Assembly: GCF_028765575.1 (NCBI RefSeq)
Contig: NZ_JARACO010000026.1
Coordinates: forward strand, 1 to 41,132
From: Aliivibrio sp. S3MY1
Lineage (GTDB): Bacteria; Pseudomonadota; Gammaproteobacteria; Enterobacterales; Vibrionaceae
Direction: 5' to 3'
DNA length: 41,132 bases
Part shown: positions 1 to 8,834 of the stretch, piece after piece
Layout of the letters: the number at the start of each line of letters is the position of its first letter
Numbering within the stretch: position 1 is the first letter of the stretch
Position numbers and translations under genes: made by a program
The notes under the pieces: generated by a model
Seen by the model: only the letters and a program-made list of their open reading frames with translations
The model's database searches: none
What the model was told of the DNA's origin: nothing

Positions 1-1
1 A

Positions 2-55
2 TACATACTAAAGAATGACTATTTCAATGGCCGTATTATTGAGGCCACAGCGTAA
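2..55 (+). CDS. Possible 3' end of an unidentified CDS (5' truncated)
   Basis: One plus-strand frame is open from the window edge to a TAA and encodes 17 residues ending in NGRIIEATA. It would converge on adhE, and the hairpin at 151-176 could end both transcripts. I do not recognise the protein and the piece is too short to assign. The other two plus frames stop within the first 20 bases. Bases 56-150 show nothing else that I can identify. The call rests only on an open frame and a sensible convergent layout. Confidence 0.3.
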   Translation, partial: YILKNDYFNGRIIEATA

Positions 56-150
56 TACCTATCAAACACAACCTTGTGATATCTCTTCTTTTCATTTGGC
101 TTATACCAACCACGGTCAGTAGTCGTGTTCAGAAATATCGCAGGCATAAA

Positions 151-176
151 AAAACCACCTTGAGTAAGGTGGTTTT
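151..176 (-). terminator. Bidirectional intrinsic terminator of adhE
   Basis: An 11-bp perfect stem (AAAACCACCTT, loop GAGT, AAGGTGGTTTT) is flanked by A- and T-runs. Read on the minus strand it lies about 60 bases after the adhE stop and is followed by seven T. On plus it is followed by one more T and then ATT, so it could also end a convergent transcript. Confidence 0.85.
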
Positions 177-233
177 TATTGTTCTCATATTTTCAAAATA
201 CTAGTGAAAATACTTTAGCTTGTTAGCTTCGAA

Positions 234-2885
234 TTATTTCTTTGCTTTTTTCGCTTTTACTTCTGCTTTCACTTCTGGTGCGTCGATTACGTCAGCGTAA
301 GCCGTGCCATAGTAAGAAGCGATTAATACTTCTTTAAGCTCTTTGATCAATGGGTAACGTGGGTTAGCACCTGTACATTGGTCATCAAACGCATCTTCAG
401 CAATTGAATCCACTTTTGCCATGAATTCAGCTTCGTTAACGCCAGCTGCTTGAATTGACATTGGAATATCCAGTGCAATTTTAAGCTCTTCTAACCAACC
501 AAGTAATGCATTAACTTTCGTTTCAGTATTACCTTCACGGTAACCTAAATGCTCTGCAATTTCAGCGTAACGAGCACGTGCTTTAGGACGGTCGTACTGA
601 GAGAACGCAGCTTGTTTAGTTGGGTTGTTAGTTGCATTAAAACGTACTGTGTTAGCAATTAATAACGCGTTAGCAAGACCGTGTGGAATGTGGAATTCTG
701 CGCCTAATTTATGCGCCATTGAGTGACACACACCTAGGAAAGACTGCGCAAAAGACATACCAGCGATTGTTGCTGCATTGTGTACTTTCTCACGAGCGAT
801 TGGATCTTTCTTACCATTAGCGTAAGAGCTTGGTAAGTACTCTTTAAGCATCTTAAGTGATTGCAGAGCGTGACCGTCTGAGTATTCGTTTGCAAGAACA
901 GAAACGTAAGCTTCTAATGCGTGAGTTACTGCATCGTAACCACCGAATGCACATAAAGACTTAGGCATATCCATTACAAGGTTAGCATCAACAACAGCCA
1001 TGTTTGGCGTTAGTTCGTAATCAGCTAATGGGTATTTTTGACCCGTTTTTTCATCTGTTACAACAGCGAATGGTGTAACTTCAGAACCGGTACCAGAAGT
1101 CGTTGTGATACATACTAGTTCAGCTTTTTGACCCATTTTAGGGAACTTGTAAATACGTTTACGGATATCCATAAAGCGCATAGATAGGTCTTCGAAATCA
1201 GTTTCTGGGTGCTCGTACATAACCCACATGATTTTCGCAGCATCCATTGGTGAACCACCACCAACCGCTAAAATAACATCAGGTTGGTAGCTTGCACATG
1301 CTTCAGCACCAGCTTTAACTACTGCTAATGTTGGATCGGCTTCTACTTCATGGAACACTTCAACTTCCATGCCTTTCTCTTTTAAGATTGAGCGTAGGTC
1401 ATCGATGTAACCGTTGTTGAATAAGAAACGGTCAGTAACGATTAATGCACGTTTTTTACCTTCAAGGTCAGTCATTGCAATTGGTAAACAACCGCGACGG
1501 AAGTAGATAGATTTTGGTAGTTTATGCCACAACATATTTTCTGCTCGCTTAGCTACAATTTTCTTGTTGATAAGGTGCTTAGGACCTACGTTTTCAGAGA
1601 TAGCGTTACCACCCCAAGAACCACAACCTAACGTTAGTGAAGGTGCTAATTCAAAGTTGTAAAGGTCACCGATACCACCTTGAGATGCAGGTGTATTCAC
1701 AAGAATACGAGCAGTTTTCATTTTGTCACCGAAGTACGCGATACGCTCTTCGTTGTTATCTTGGTCAGTGTAAAGTACTGAAGTATGACCTACACCACCT
1801 ATGTCTAATACGATGCCCGCTTGACGTACTGCATCTTCAAAGTCTTTCGCTTTGAATAGACCTAATGTTGGAGATAATTTCTCATGAGCAAATTCGTCAT
1901 CCCATGAAGCTTCTAAGCCTTCACCGATAAGAATTTTAGTCGACGTCGGTACTTTAACATTTGCTAACTCTGCAATTTTGTATGCTGGTTGGCCAACGAT
2001 GTTAGCGTTAAGTGCGCCATCAATAAGCAGTACTTTACGTACTTTATTTGCGTCTTCTTTGTTTAGAACAACCGCGCCGTATTTAGCGAAACGAGCTTTA
2101 ACTTCATCGTAAATAGATTCAACAACAATTGCCGCTTGCTCAGAAGCACAAATAACACCGTTATCGAATGTTTTAGACATTAGGATAGAAGAAACAGCAC
2201 GTTTAATATCAGCAGTTTCGTCGATAACTACAGGTGTATTACCCGCGCCAACACCGATTGCAGGTTTACCTGAAGAGTAAGCCGCTTTAACCATGCCTGG
2301 ACCGCCAGTAGCAAGGATCATGTTGATGTCGTCATGTTTCATTAATGTATTTGACAATTCAACAGATGGTTGGTCAATCCAACCAATGATGTCTTTTGGT
2401 GCACCCGCTTTAATTGCGGCATCTAATACGACTTTAGCAGCGTAGTTAGTTGCATTTTTAGCGCGTGGGTGTGGTGAGAAGATACAGCCATTACGAGTTT
2501 TAAGACAGATTAACGCTTTAAAGATTGCTGTTGAAGTAGGGTTTGTCGTTGGAACGATTGCACAAACAATACCTAGAGGTTCAGCAATAGTGATCGTGCC
2601 GCCTTCATCGTTGCGGTCGATGATGCCACACGTTAACTCGTCTTTGTATTTATTATAAATAAACTCAGAAGCAAAGTGGTTTTTGATAACTTTATCTTCC
2701 ATGATACCCATGCCAGATTCAGTTGCTGCCATTTTTGCTAGTTCAATACGAGCTGTTGAAGCAGCTAGAGACGCTGCACGGAAGATTTCATCAACTTTCT
2801 CTTGTGGAAAGTTCGCAAATTCTTTTTGCGCCGCTTTAACGCGTGCTACTAGAGCATCAAGTTCAGCTAAATTAGTTACAGGCAT
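234..2885 (-). CDS. adhE: Bifunctional aldehyde-alcohol dehydrogenase AdhE
   Basis: AdhE converts acetyl-CoA to acetaldehyde and then ethanol, oxidising two NADH, as the main ethanol fermentation enzyme. It forms cytoplasmic filaments (spirosomes). The 883-aa product has the usual two halves. The N-terminal CoA-acylating aldehyde dehydrogenase carries the catalytic cysteine in GVICASE at residue 246, the same number as in E. coli. The C-terminal iron-dependent alcohol dehydrogenase has GGGSPMDAAK and the metal-binding region CHSMAHKLGAEFHIPHG. It ends in a lysine/alanine-rich tail. The frame opens 36 bases earlier, but the start at MPVTNL fits the family and has AGGAG seven bases upstream. 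Codon use is strongly biased, as in gapA, which suggests high expression. The long upstream region carries FNR-, CRP- and HexR-like sites. Confidence 0.98.
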   Translation of the reverse strand: MPVTNLAELDALVARVKAAQKEFANFPQEKVDEIFRAASLAASTARIELAKMAATESGMGIMEDKVIKNHFASEFIYNKYKDELTCGIIDRNDEGGTITIAEPLGIVCAIVPTTNPTSTAIFKALICLKTRNGCIFSPHPRAKNATNYAAKVVLDAAIKAGAPKDIIGWIDQPSVELSNTLMKHDDINMILATGGPGMVKAAYSSGKPAIGVGAGNTPVVIDETADIKRAVSSILMSKTFDNGVICASEQAAIVVESIYDEVKARFAKYGAVVLNKEDANKVRKVLLIDGALNANIVGQPAYKIAELANVKVPTSTKILIGEGLEASWDDEFAHEKLSPTLGLFKAKDFEDAVRQAGIVLDIGGVGHTSVLYTDQDNNEERIAYFGDKMKTARILVNTPASQGGIGDLYNFELAPSLTLGCGSWGGNAISENVGPKHLINKKIVAKRAENMLWHKLPKSIYFRRGCLPIAMTDLEGKKRALIVTDRFLFNNGYIDDLRSILKEKGMEVEVFHEVEADPTLAVVKAGAEACASYQPDVILAVGGGSPMDAAKIMWVMYEHPETDFEDLSMRFMDIRKRIYKFPKMGQKAELVCITTTSGTGSEVTPFAVVTDEKTGQKYPLADYELTPNMAVVDANLVMDMPKSLCAFGGYDAVTHALEAYVSVLANEYSDGHALQSLKMLKEYLPSSYANGKKDPIAREKVHNAATIAGMSFAQSFLGVCHSMAHKLGAEFHIPHGLANALLIANTVRFNATNNPTKQAAFSQYDRPKARARYAEIAEHLGYREGNTETKVNALLGWLEELKIALDIPMSIQAAGVNEAEFMAKVDSIAEDAFDDQCTGANPRYPLIKELKEVLIASYYGTAYADVIDAPEVKAEVKAKKAKK

Positions 2886-3059
2886 ATTGTTTCTCCTAAA
2901 AATAAAAACTATAAAATTCATTAAAAACTATTTAGTAAGGATTCTGCTTTTTCATCCTTTTTTAGCAGTTAAGCTCAACCAATTTTCTGGTAATCCTGCT
3001 TTAACTTCTTAGTAAATTGCTTTCAAAACTGATTATATTCTTTCACAATTTGAAAAGTA

Positions 3060-3073
3060 TTGATTCAGATCAG
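3060..3073 (-). promoter_or_regulatory. FNR-like box upstream of adhE
   Basis: TTGATTCAGATCAG matches the FNR consensus TTGAT-N4-ATCAA at nine of ten fixed positions. It lies about 175 bases upstream of the adhE start. Anaerobic control is expected for a fermentation enzyme. The match is seen in the sequence; FNR binding is inferred. Confidence 0.6.
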
Positions 3074-3129
3074 TTATGAGAATTTATTTACCACTTTCGT
3101 CTTACCTCTTACGGGTATCTCACAATAAA

Positions 3130-3145
3130 GGTGATTTATATCACA
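3130..3145 (-). promoter_or_regulatory. CRP-like site upstream of adhE
   Basis: GGTGATTTATATCACA matches the CRP core TGTGA-N6-TCACA at nine of ten positions. It lies 70 bases further from adhE than the FNR-like box. It could serve adhE or the divergent channel gene. Binding is inferred. Confidence 0.5.
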
Positions 3146-3217
3146 CACTTACAACCAACAAAGACATAGATCACAATCATAAATAATAATAAAACTATTA
3201 ATATCAAGAAATTAAGT

Positions 3218-3232
3218 TGTAATAAAGTTACA
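3218..3232. promoter_or_regulatory. HexR-like operator in the adhE upstream region
   Basis: TGTAATAAAGTTACA is a 15-bp near-perfect palindrome matching the published HexR motif for gammaproteobacteria (TGTAAT-W3-ATTACA) with one change, in the right half. It is about 333 bases upstream of adhE. hexR itself is encoded at 34379-35233. adhE belongs to the HexR regulon in related bacteria. The distance from the gene is larger than usual, so a remote promoter or long leader must be assumed. Confidence 0.65.
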
Positions 3233-3470
3233 TAATAACGGCCAAAAATGACAAATTATGGTGAATTCTCCGTGCCACTAAAGAGTGTCATAACTCGTAT
3301 TAAATTCACATCTTTTATCCGCTTAATAACTTGAGCTGGATCACTATATTATTAATATTCTTACTACTTAAGAGGGATAGCGCACGGAGCCCTATAAAGT
3401 TAAGGTGGAGAGTCACTATTTTTTTCATTATTCTTATCCAAGAGCAATGACTTGGACACTAACTACATTT

Positions 3471-4316
3471 ATGAAAACGAAACGACTGAAGCACTATTTA
3501 TATACCATCATTTTTGGTACTCATACTAAAGGAGGGAAAAGATTTGATATCGCCTTAATTGTGTTGATCCTGACTTCTCAAGCAACACTAATCTTAGACT
3601 CTATTAGTTCAGTCAACGCTGTCTATGGAGAACTACTGTGGCGTTTGGAATATATTTTTACCGTAATATTCACTCTCGAATATATTGTACGATTATATTG
3701 CTCTCCAAAACCAAGTTCATATGTGAAAAGTTTTTATGGGGTTATTGATTTACTCGCTATTTTACCTACGTATCTAGCCCTCTTCTTTCCAAGTGCTAGT
3801 TACATTGCAATCATCCGACTATTGCGAGTAATGAGGATCTTCAGAGTATTAAAACTTGTTCGCTACTTACAAGACTCAAATATGCTTCTACGTTCACTAC
3901 TAATGGCAAAGCGAAAAATATTTATTTTCTTTAGTACCGTCGCTATTTTAGTCGCTGTATTTGGCTCGCTAATGTTTGTGATAGAAGGGCCTGAAAATGG
4001 TTTCACCAGTATTCCACAAAGTATTTATTGGGCAATTGTGACGATCACAACGGTGGGTTATGGTGATCTAGTGCCTCATACCGCATTAGGTAAAGCTATT
4101 GCTTCAATAACAATGTTACTTGGTTACTCAATTCTAGCTGTACCTACAGGGATAATTACCGCGGAATTAAATCAAGAGATGAATACTCATCGAGATCTAG
4201 TTCGGTGTCCGAACTGTATAAAGGGAGGGCATGAATCTGATGCAATGCATTGTAAGCACTGTGGTAGCGAACTTCCAGAACCTCATGAAAGAATCGTAAT
4301 TACAAACTCACGTTAA
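3471..4316 (+). CDS. Voltage-gated potassium channel (six TM, Kv type) with C-terminal zinc ribbon
   Basis: This is predicted to be an inner-membrane K+ channel forming homotetramers. From the chosen start it is 281 aa. S1 begins near residue 25. S4 is an arginine ladder at about 116-132 (RLLRVMRIFRVLKLVR). The pore loop has the K+ selectivity filter TTVGYGD near 193-199, followed by S6. After S6 there is a small cytoplasmic tail with two CxxC pairs (about 246/249 and 261/264) that looks like a zinc ribbon. The start is uncertain: ATG at 3471 gives the usual family N-terminus (MKTKRLKHYLY) but has a poor ribosome-binding site. ATG 3447 and GTG 3405 are in frame. The gene is divergent from adhE and has no obvious partner. 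Confidence 0.88.
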   Translation: MKTKRLKHYLYTIIFGTHTKGGKRFDIALIVLILTSQATLILDSISSVNAVYGELLWRLEYIFTVIFTLEYIVRLYCSPKPSSYVKSFYGVIDLLAILPTYLALFFPSASYIAIIRLLRVMRIFRVLKLVRYLQDSNMLLRSLLMAKRKIFIFFSTVAILVAVFGSLMFVIEGPENGFTSIPQSIYWAIVTITTVGYGDLVPHTALGKAIASITMLLGYSILAVPTGIITAELNQEMNTHRDLVRCPNCIKGGHESDAMHCKHCGSELPEPHERIVITNSR

Positions 4317-4339
4317 TTTTCTAACACACTGAAACTATT

Positions 4340-4489
4340 TTATTCAGTGTAAAGCGTTAATGAGCCTTGAGCTGTATTGCTTACAGGCTCATTACCTAAG
4401 AATTTTGGCGCAGCAATAACTGCAAGTAATATGAACACTGCAGTAATCGCAGCAAATTTAGTTAAAACCTGTCCTTTTGTTTTTTTCAT
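4340..4489 (-). CDS. Putative 49-aa single-pass membrane protein
   Basis: A short frame starting at ATG encodes MKKTKGQVLTKFAAITAVF and then continues to GSLTLYTE. It has a lysine-rich N-terminus, one hydrophobic helix at about residues 12-29 (FAAITAVFILLAVIAAPKF in part), and a short polar tail. This layout is typical of small inner-membrane proteins with the C-terminus outside. It lies 138 bases downstream of yeaC on the same strand. The ribosome-binding site is weak (AAGAAC about nine bases upstream). An 8-bp inverted repeat (4326-4333 / 4343-4350) overlaps the stop. I do not recognise a family and infer no function. Confidence 0.5.
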   Translation of the reverse strand: MKKTKGQVLTKFAAITAVFILLAVIAAPKFLGNEPVSNTAQGSLTLYTE

Positions 4490-4627
4490 CGTACTTGTTC
4501 TTCAACTTTATTGATATTGCCGACAACTTACGCGAGTAAACTCTTATCAACAATTTTATAGATTCTTTTTGGGACCAATGTGGCATTAGTATTCCTTACG
4601 ATGAGACATTAAGCCAAAAAATCATTA

Positions 4628-4906
4628 TTACGATACATTAACCCGAACAATATCTTGTTGTCCTTTTGAAAATTGCTTTTCTAATTCTGCTTTGGACTTA
4701 AGTTTGATTTCGCCACCTTGAGCGACCGTCATGTGTTGCGCTTCTTTATTATGTTTTGATTGGTACAACATCATCGCCTGCATACTAGTGCTTCTTTGCT
4801 CTGCCGATAATGCCGTTCCATTGTGCCACTTGCCAGTCTCTACTGCATATTGTAGATTTTTAAATACTTCCGGTGTCATCGACTCTAATAATTTATTAAT
4901 ATCCAT
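4628..4906 (-). CDS. yeaC: YeaC family protein (DUF1315)
   Basis: This small soluble cytoplasmic protein of 92 aa has unknown function. The stretch TPEVFKNLQYAVETGKW followed by GTALSAEQR and a MLYQSKHN helix is the conserved core of the DUF1315 family, recognisable against E. coli YeaC. The C-terminal third is basic and ends in VRVNVS. An AGAGAG ribosome-binding site precedes the ATG by seven bases. In E. coli yeaC is next to msrB, gapA and yeaD; here the same four genes occur with a lipoprotein gene inserted between yeaC and msrB. No catalytic residues are evident. Confidence 0.85.
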   Translation of the reverse strand: MDINKLLESMTPEVFKNLQYAVETGKWHNGTALSAEQRSTSMQAMMLYQSKHNKEAQHMTVAQGGEIKLKSKAELEKQFSKGQQDIVRVNVS

Positions 4907-5025
4907 TATTTACTCTCTAATATGAACAGCAAGTAAACCATATCTTTTAGTTAATGTTAGTCAATAAGCTGCCGATAAATTGGTGTAATGGATCACGTTT
5001 CCTTTTTTATTTCTACAGGATTATC

Positions 5026-5862
5026 ATGTTTTTAACTATTCGACGATTCGCTCTGCTTATTCCCACTGCATTTTTATTATCAGCTTGCTTTGCTTCTAAG
5101 CCGACAACTGAACAACTGTGTGAAGATCATGAGGCTTTACAATGTGCTCAATTGAATATGAATGACGGTCAATGTCGCTCCCAACGTGATGATCTTATCC
5201 TAAATCGATTTGATGTATTAAAAAGTAATAATGACTTAGATAAGTTAAAAACGCTCAAAGCAACTCACCAATATCAGATTTGTTTAACATCAGCAGCACA
5301 AATAGAACCTATTACTGCCAAAGAAGTAAAATCAAAACGAACTGAAGCCTTACTAGATACGTATGACGCAATTGATGCTCTCACTGTAGAGCTAAAAGAC
5401 TCAAAAGAACCAAAAGTACTTTTTTATCGTTGGATAACTGGTGATAAAGATGCCTTACGCTCTTTCTTACAGTTAGAAGGTACTAATGCACTTGAAACAA
5501 CAGAGTTACAATATGCACTTGCGACCTTTTATACATTACGAAATGGTAATAAGACCATCCTGATACTTAATCATGCGTTAGAATTACTGACTGAACAAGA
5601 TTATGACAATAATCAACATACGATTATTATTAAATCACTCGCTAGTATTAACCATAAAGAAAATAACAAAGATCACGCCTATGTTTGGGCACTTGTTGGA
5701 AAAGGGTATGAATTACAGGTCGCCTCTGAACAACAACTTGATTTGTTATATCAATTTACTGACGCTGAAAAAGAGAGACTGAAACAAGTGAGTGAGTTAA
5801 TAAAAGAGAATATAGATAACTTAGCCTTTAAAGCTTCTTTATTACCCGCTGAAAATAAATAG
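5026..5862 (+). CDS. Putative lipoprotein, DUF2989 type
   Basis: The 278-aa product has a signal peptide with a lipobox LLSAC, so lipidation is predicted at Cys21. Residue 22 is Phe rather than Asp, which suggests sorting to the outer membrane. The mature part is helix-rich and soluble-looking, with segments such as LDTYDAIDALTVEL, FYRWITGDKDALRSFL and LQYALATFYTLRNG that resemble TPR-like helical pairs. I associate it with the DUF2989 lipoproteins of Vibrio and Shewanella from memory of the family; the function is unknown. The frame is open 72 bases further upstream, but ATG 5026 has AGGA five bases before it and a proper signal peptide. It is divergent from yeaC and convergent with msrB. 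Confidence 0.75.
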   Translation: MFLTIRRFALLIPTAFLLSACFASKPTTEQLCEDHEALQCAQLNMNDGQCRSQRDDLILNRFDVLKSNNDLDKLKTLKATHQYQICLTSAAQIEPITAKEVKSKRTEALLDTYDAIDALTVELKDSKEPKVLFYRWITGDKDALRSFLQLEGTNALETTELQYALATFYTLRNGNKTILILNHALELLTEQDYDNNQHTIIIKSLASINHKENNKDHAYVWALVGKGYELQVASEQQLDLLYQFTDAEKERLKQVSELIKENIDNLAFKASLLPAENK

Positions 5863-5875
5863 TCACTTAAAAACT

Positions 5876-5904
5876 AAATAAAGGAGCACATTGCTCCTTT
5901 ATTT
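5876..5904 (+). terminator. Intrinsic terminator between the lipoprotein gene and msrB
   Basis: A perfect 13-bp inverted repeat (AAATAAAGGAGCA, loop CAT, TGCTCCTTTATTT) starts 14 bases after the lipoprotein stop. The T-rich right arm serves plus transcripts. The mirrored A-rich left arm gives a T-rich end on minus, so it may also end the convergent msrB transcript. Confidence 0.8.
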
Positions 5905-5952
5905 ATCTTCAATTAGTTCTAACTTACGCTTAAATTGAACAATAGAAACTAA

Positions 5953-6360
5953 TTACTCTTTCTCACCGAAAAATAAAGAAACTGAATTGACACAAAAACG
6001 CTCGCCTGTTGTTTTTGGCCCATCATTAAAAACATGACCTAAATGACTGTCGCACTGACGACAACGGATCTCTGTTCTTTGCATACCATGACTATTATCT
6101 TCTATATATAAAATAGCCTGATCATTCACTGGTGCATCAAAACTTGGCCAACCACACCCTGAGTCATATTTGTTTTCAGAAGAAAATAGCACAGCCTGAC
6201 AACAGGTACATGCATAAATACCTGTCGATTTATTATGCAATAACTTGCCAGAAAAAGGGGCTTCAGTCCCTTGCTTTCTACAAATGTCAAACTCGTCTTG
6301 AGTCAATTTATCTCGCCAATCTGCCTCTGTCATATCTGAAAACGATTTTAATTTGTCCAT
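5953..6360 (-). CDS. msrB: Peptide-methionine (R)-S-oxide reductase MsrB
   Basis: MsrB repairs oxidised proteins by reducing methionine-R-sulfoxide, using thioredoxin as reductant. The 135-aa protein is a complete single-domain MsrB. Zinc ligands are two CxxC pairs, C51/C54 and C100/C103. The signature CGWPSF is at about 69-74. The catalytic cysteine is C123 in RFCVNS. There is no signal peptide, so it acts in the cytoplasm, where the trxB and trxC products of this window can support it. It is divergent from gapA across 335 bases, the arrangement also seen in E. coli. A purine-rich stretch with AGGT lies upstream of the ATG. Confidence 0.97.
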   Translation of the reverse strand: MDKLKSFSDMTEADWRDKLTQDEFDICRKQGTEAPFSGKLLHNKSTGIYACTCCQAVLFSSENKYDSGCGWPSFDAPVNDQAILYIEDNSHGMQRTEIRCRQCDSHLGHVFNDGPKTTGERFCVNSVSLFFGEKE

Positions 6361-7688
<1,328 letters not shown>

Positions 7689-7748
7689 GCATTAGTTTAA
7701 ACTTTCTTTGAAAGCTAACTTAAAAGGTTTTAGTATCTTTTAAGAATG

Positions 7749-7776
7749 AAAGGCGACTTAATTGTCGCCTTTTTTG
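7749..7776 (+). terminator. gapA terminator
   Basis: A 9-bp stem (AAAGGCGAC, loop TTAATT, GTCGCCTTT) is followed by three more T. It lies about 60 bases after the gapA stop and before yeaD, so yeaD probably has its own promoter. Confidence 0.9.
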
Positions 7777-7882
7777 TATCTGTAATTTAATGCCAATATA
7801 ATAAGTACTTATTCTTTTTCTAGCCCAATTCAACCATTGCTATTTAAAAAAGAATACGTATTTACTATTTTAGGAGTCACCT

Positions 7883-8758
7883 ATGAATCTTACTCACCTT
7901 CCAACCATCAGTGTGTTATCTGATTGCGTTACCATTGCTCAATTAGACGATGTAAAAGTGGTTCGTGTACTTCATGAGAAAGCAGAAGCTGCCATTTCAT
8001 TACACGGTGGTCATGTATTATCTTTCACTCCAAAAGGGCAAGACGACCTGATTTGGATGAGCAAAGACGCCATTTTTAACCCTGATAACGCAATTCGTGG
8101 GGGCGTACCTGTATGTTGGCCTTGGTTTGGCCGTATCGCAAATCCTGCTCACGGTTTTGCTCGCAATAGCTCTTGGTCGCTAATTGAGCATCGTGAAAAT
8201 GATAACGGCGTTATTGTGGTTCTTGGTTTAAAAGCATCAGAAGAAACCAAAGCTATTTGGCCTTTTGAGTTTGAAGCTCGCTTAACAGTAGAAATTGGCG
8301 ATGAGTTACTTATTACTCTTGATGTAAAAAACACAGATGATAAAGCGTGGAACTGCTCAGGAGCATTACACTCATACCTAAATATTTCTGATATTAGCAC
8401 CACAACAATTACGGGTATGGGTTCAAGCTATATTGATGGCTTACTGGAAGGGAAAGTAGGTTCGGGCAGTGATACATTATCGATTGATGCCGCGGTTGAT
8501 CGTGTTTACACTCAGCCAGAAAATACCGTCCTAATCTCTGATACACAACGTACATTGTCTGTTACTAATTCAGGGCACAATGCCGCGGTGATTTGGAATC
8601 CGTGGGTTGAGGGCGCTGAATCTATGGGTGACATGAACAATGATGGTTATCAAACTATGGTGTGTGTTGAATCAACCTATCATGCAGCAAGTCTAGAAGC
8701 CGCTAAAGTAATTCGACCTAATGAGTCGTTTGTACTAGCAACTAGCATCAAGGCTTAA
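7883..8758 (+). CDS. yeaD: D-hexose-6-phosphate mutarotase (YeaD family)
   Basis: The protein is a cytoplasmic aldose-1-epimerase-fold enzyme. YeaD relatives interconvert alpha and beta anomers of glucose 6-phosphate and similar sugar phosphates. At 291 aa it matches the family length. The block GGVPVCWPWFGR with NPAHGFAR just after it (residues 73-94) is diagnostic for this subgroup, and a second conserved block is NPWVEGAESMGDM near the C-terminus. AGGAG is seven bases upstream of the ATG. Its place beside gapA is the same as in E. coli and fits a role in hexose-phosphate metabolism. It shares the terminator at 8784-8814 with gsk. Confidence 0.93.
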   Translation: MNLTHLPTISVLSDCVTIAQLDDVKVVRVLHEKAEAAISLHGGHVLSFTPKGQDDLIWMSKDAIFNPDNAIRGGVPVCWPWFGRIANPAHGFARNSSWSLIEHRENDNGVIVVLGLKASEETKAIWPFEFEARLTVEIGDELLITLDVKNTDDKAWNCSGALHSYLNISDISTTTITGMGSSYIDGLLEGKVGSGSDTLSIDAAVDRVYTQPENTVLISDTQRTLSVTNSGHNAAVIWNPWVEGAESMGDMNNDGYQTMVCVESTYHAASLEAAKVIRPNESFVLATSIKA

Positions 8759-8783
8759 TTACAAAGTTTAGAGACCAAAAAAT

Positions 8784-8814
8784 AAAAACGGAAGCATCTC
8801 TGCTTCCGTTTTTT
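8784..8814. terminator. Bidirectional terminator between yeaD and gsk
   Basis: A 13-bp stem (AAAAACGGAAGCA, loop TCTC, TGCTTCCGTTTTT) has A-runs on the left and T-runs on the right. It lies 25 bases after the yeaD stop and about 20 bases past the gsk stop, so it fits both convergent genes. Confidence 0.9.
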
Positions 8815-8834
8815 ATTTCATAAAAGACAAAAAA

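Larger units (their letters stand above)
2886..3470. other. Long intergenic regulatory region, adhE / K+ channel
   Basis: This gap of about 585 bases separates the divergent adhE and channel genes. It is AT-rich and contains an FNR-like box (3060-3073), a CRP-like palindrome (3130-3145) and a HexR-like operator (3218-3232), described separately. All three lie 175 to 347 bases upstream of the adhE start, suggesting a long adhE leader or a remote promoter. I see no convincing gene. A 28-codon frame at 3249-3335 has no ribosome-binding site. Confidence 0.7.

Noticed and set aside
3249-3335. 28-codon plus-strand frame upstream of the K+ channel, considered as a leader peptide.
   Set aside because: No ribosome-binding site and no amino-acid bias suggesting attenuation.
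3268-3389. 8-bp inverted repeat CTCCGTGC / GCACGGAG separated by about 106 bases, upstream of the K+ channel gene.
   Set aside because: Such a short, widely spaced repeat is expected by chance in a region of this size, and no other structure supports it.
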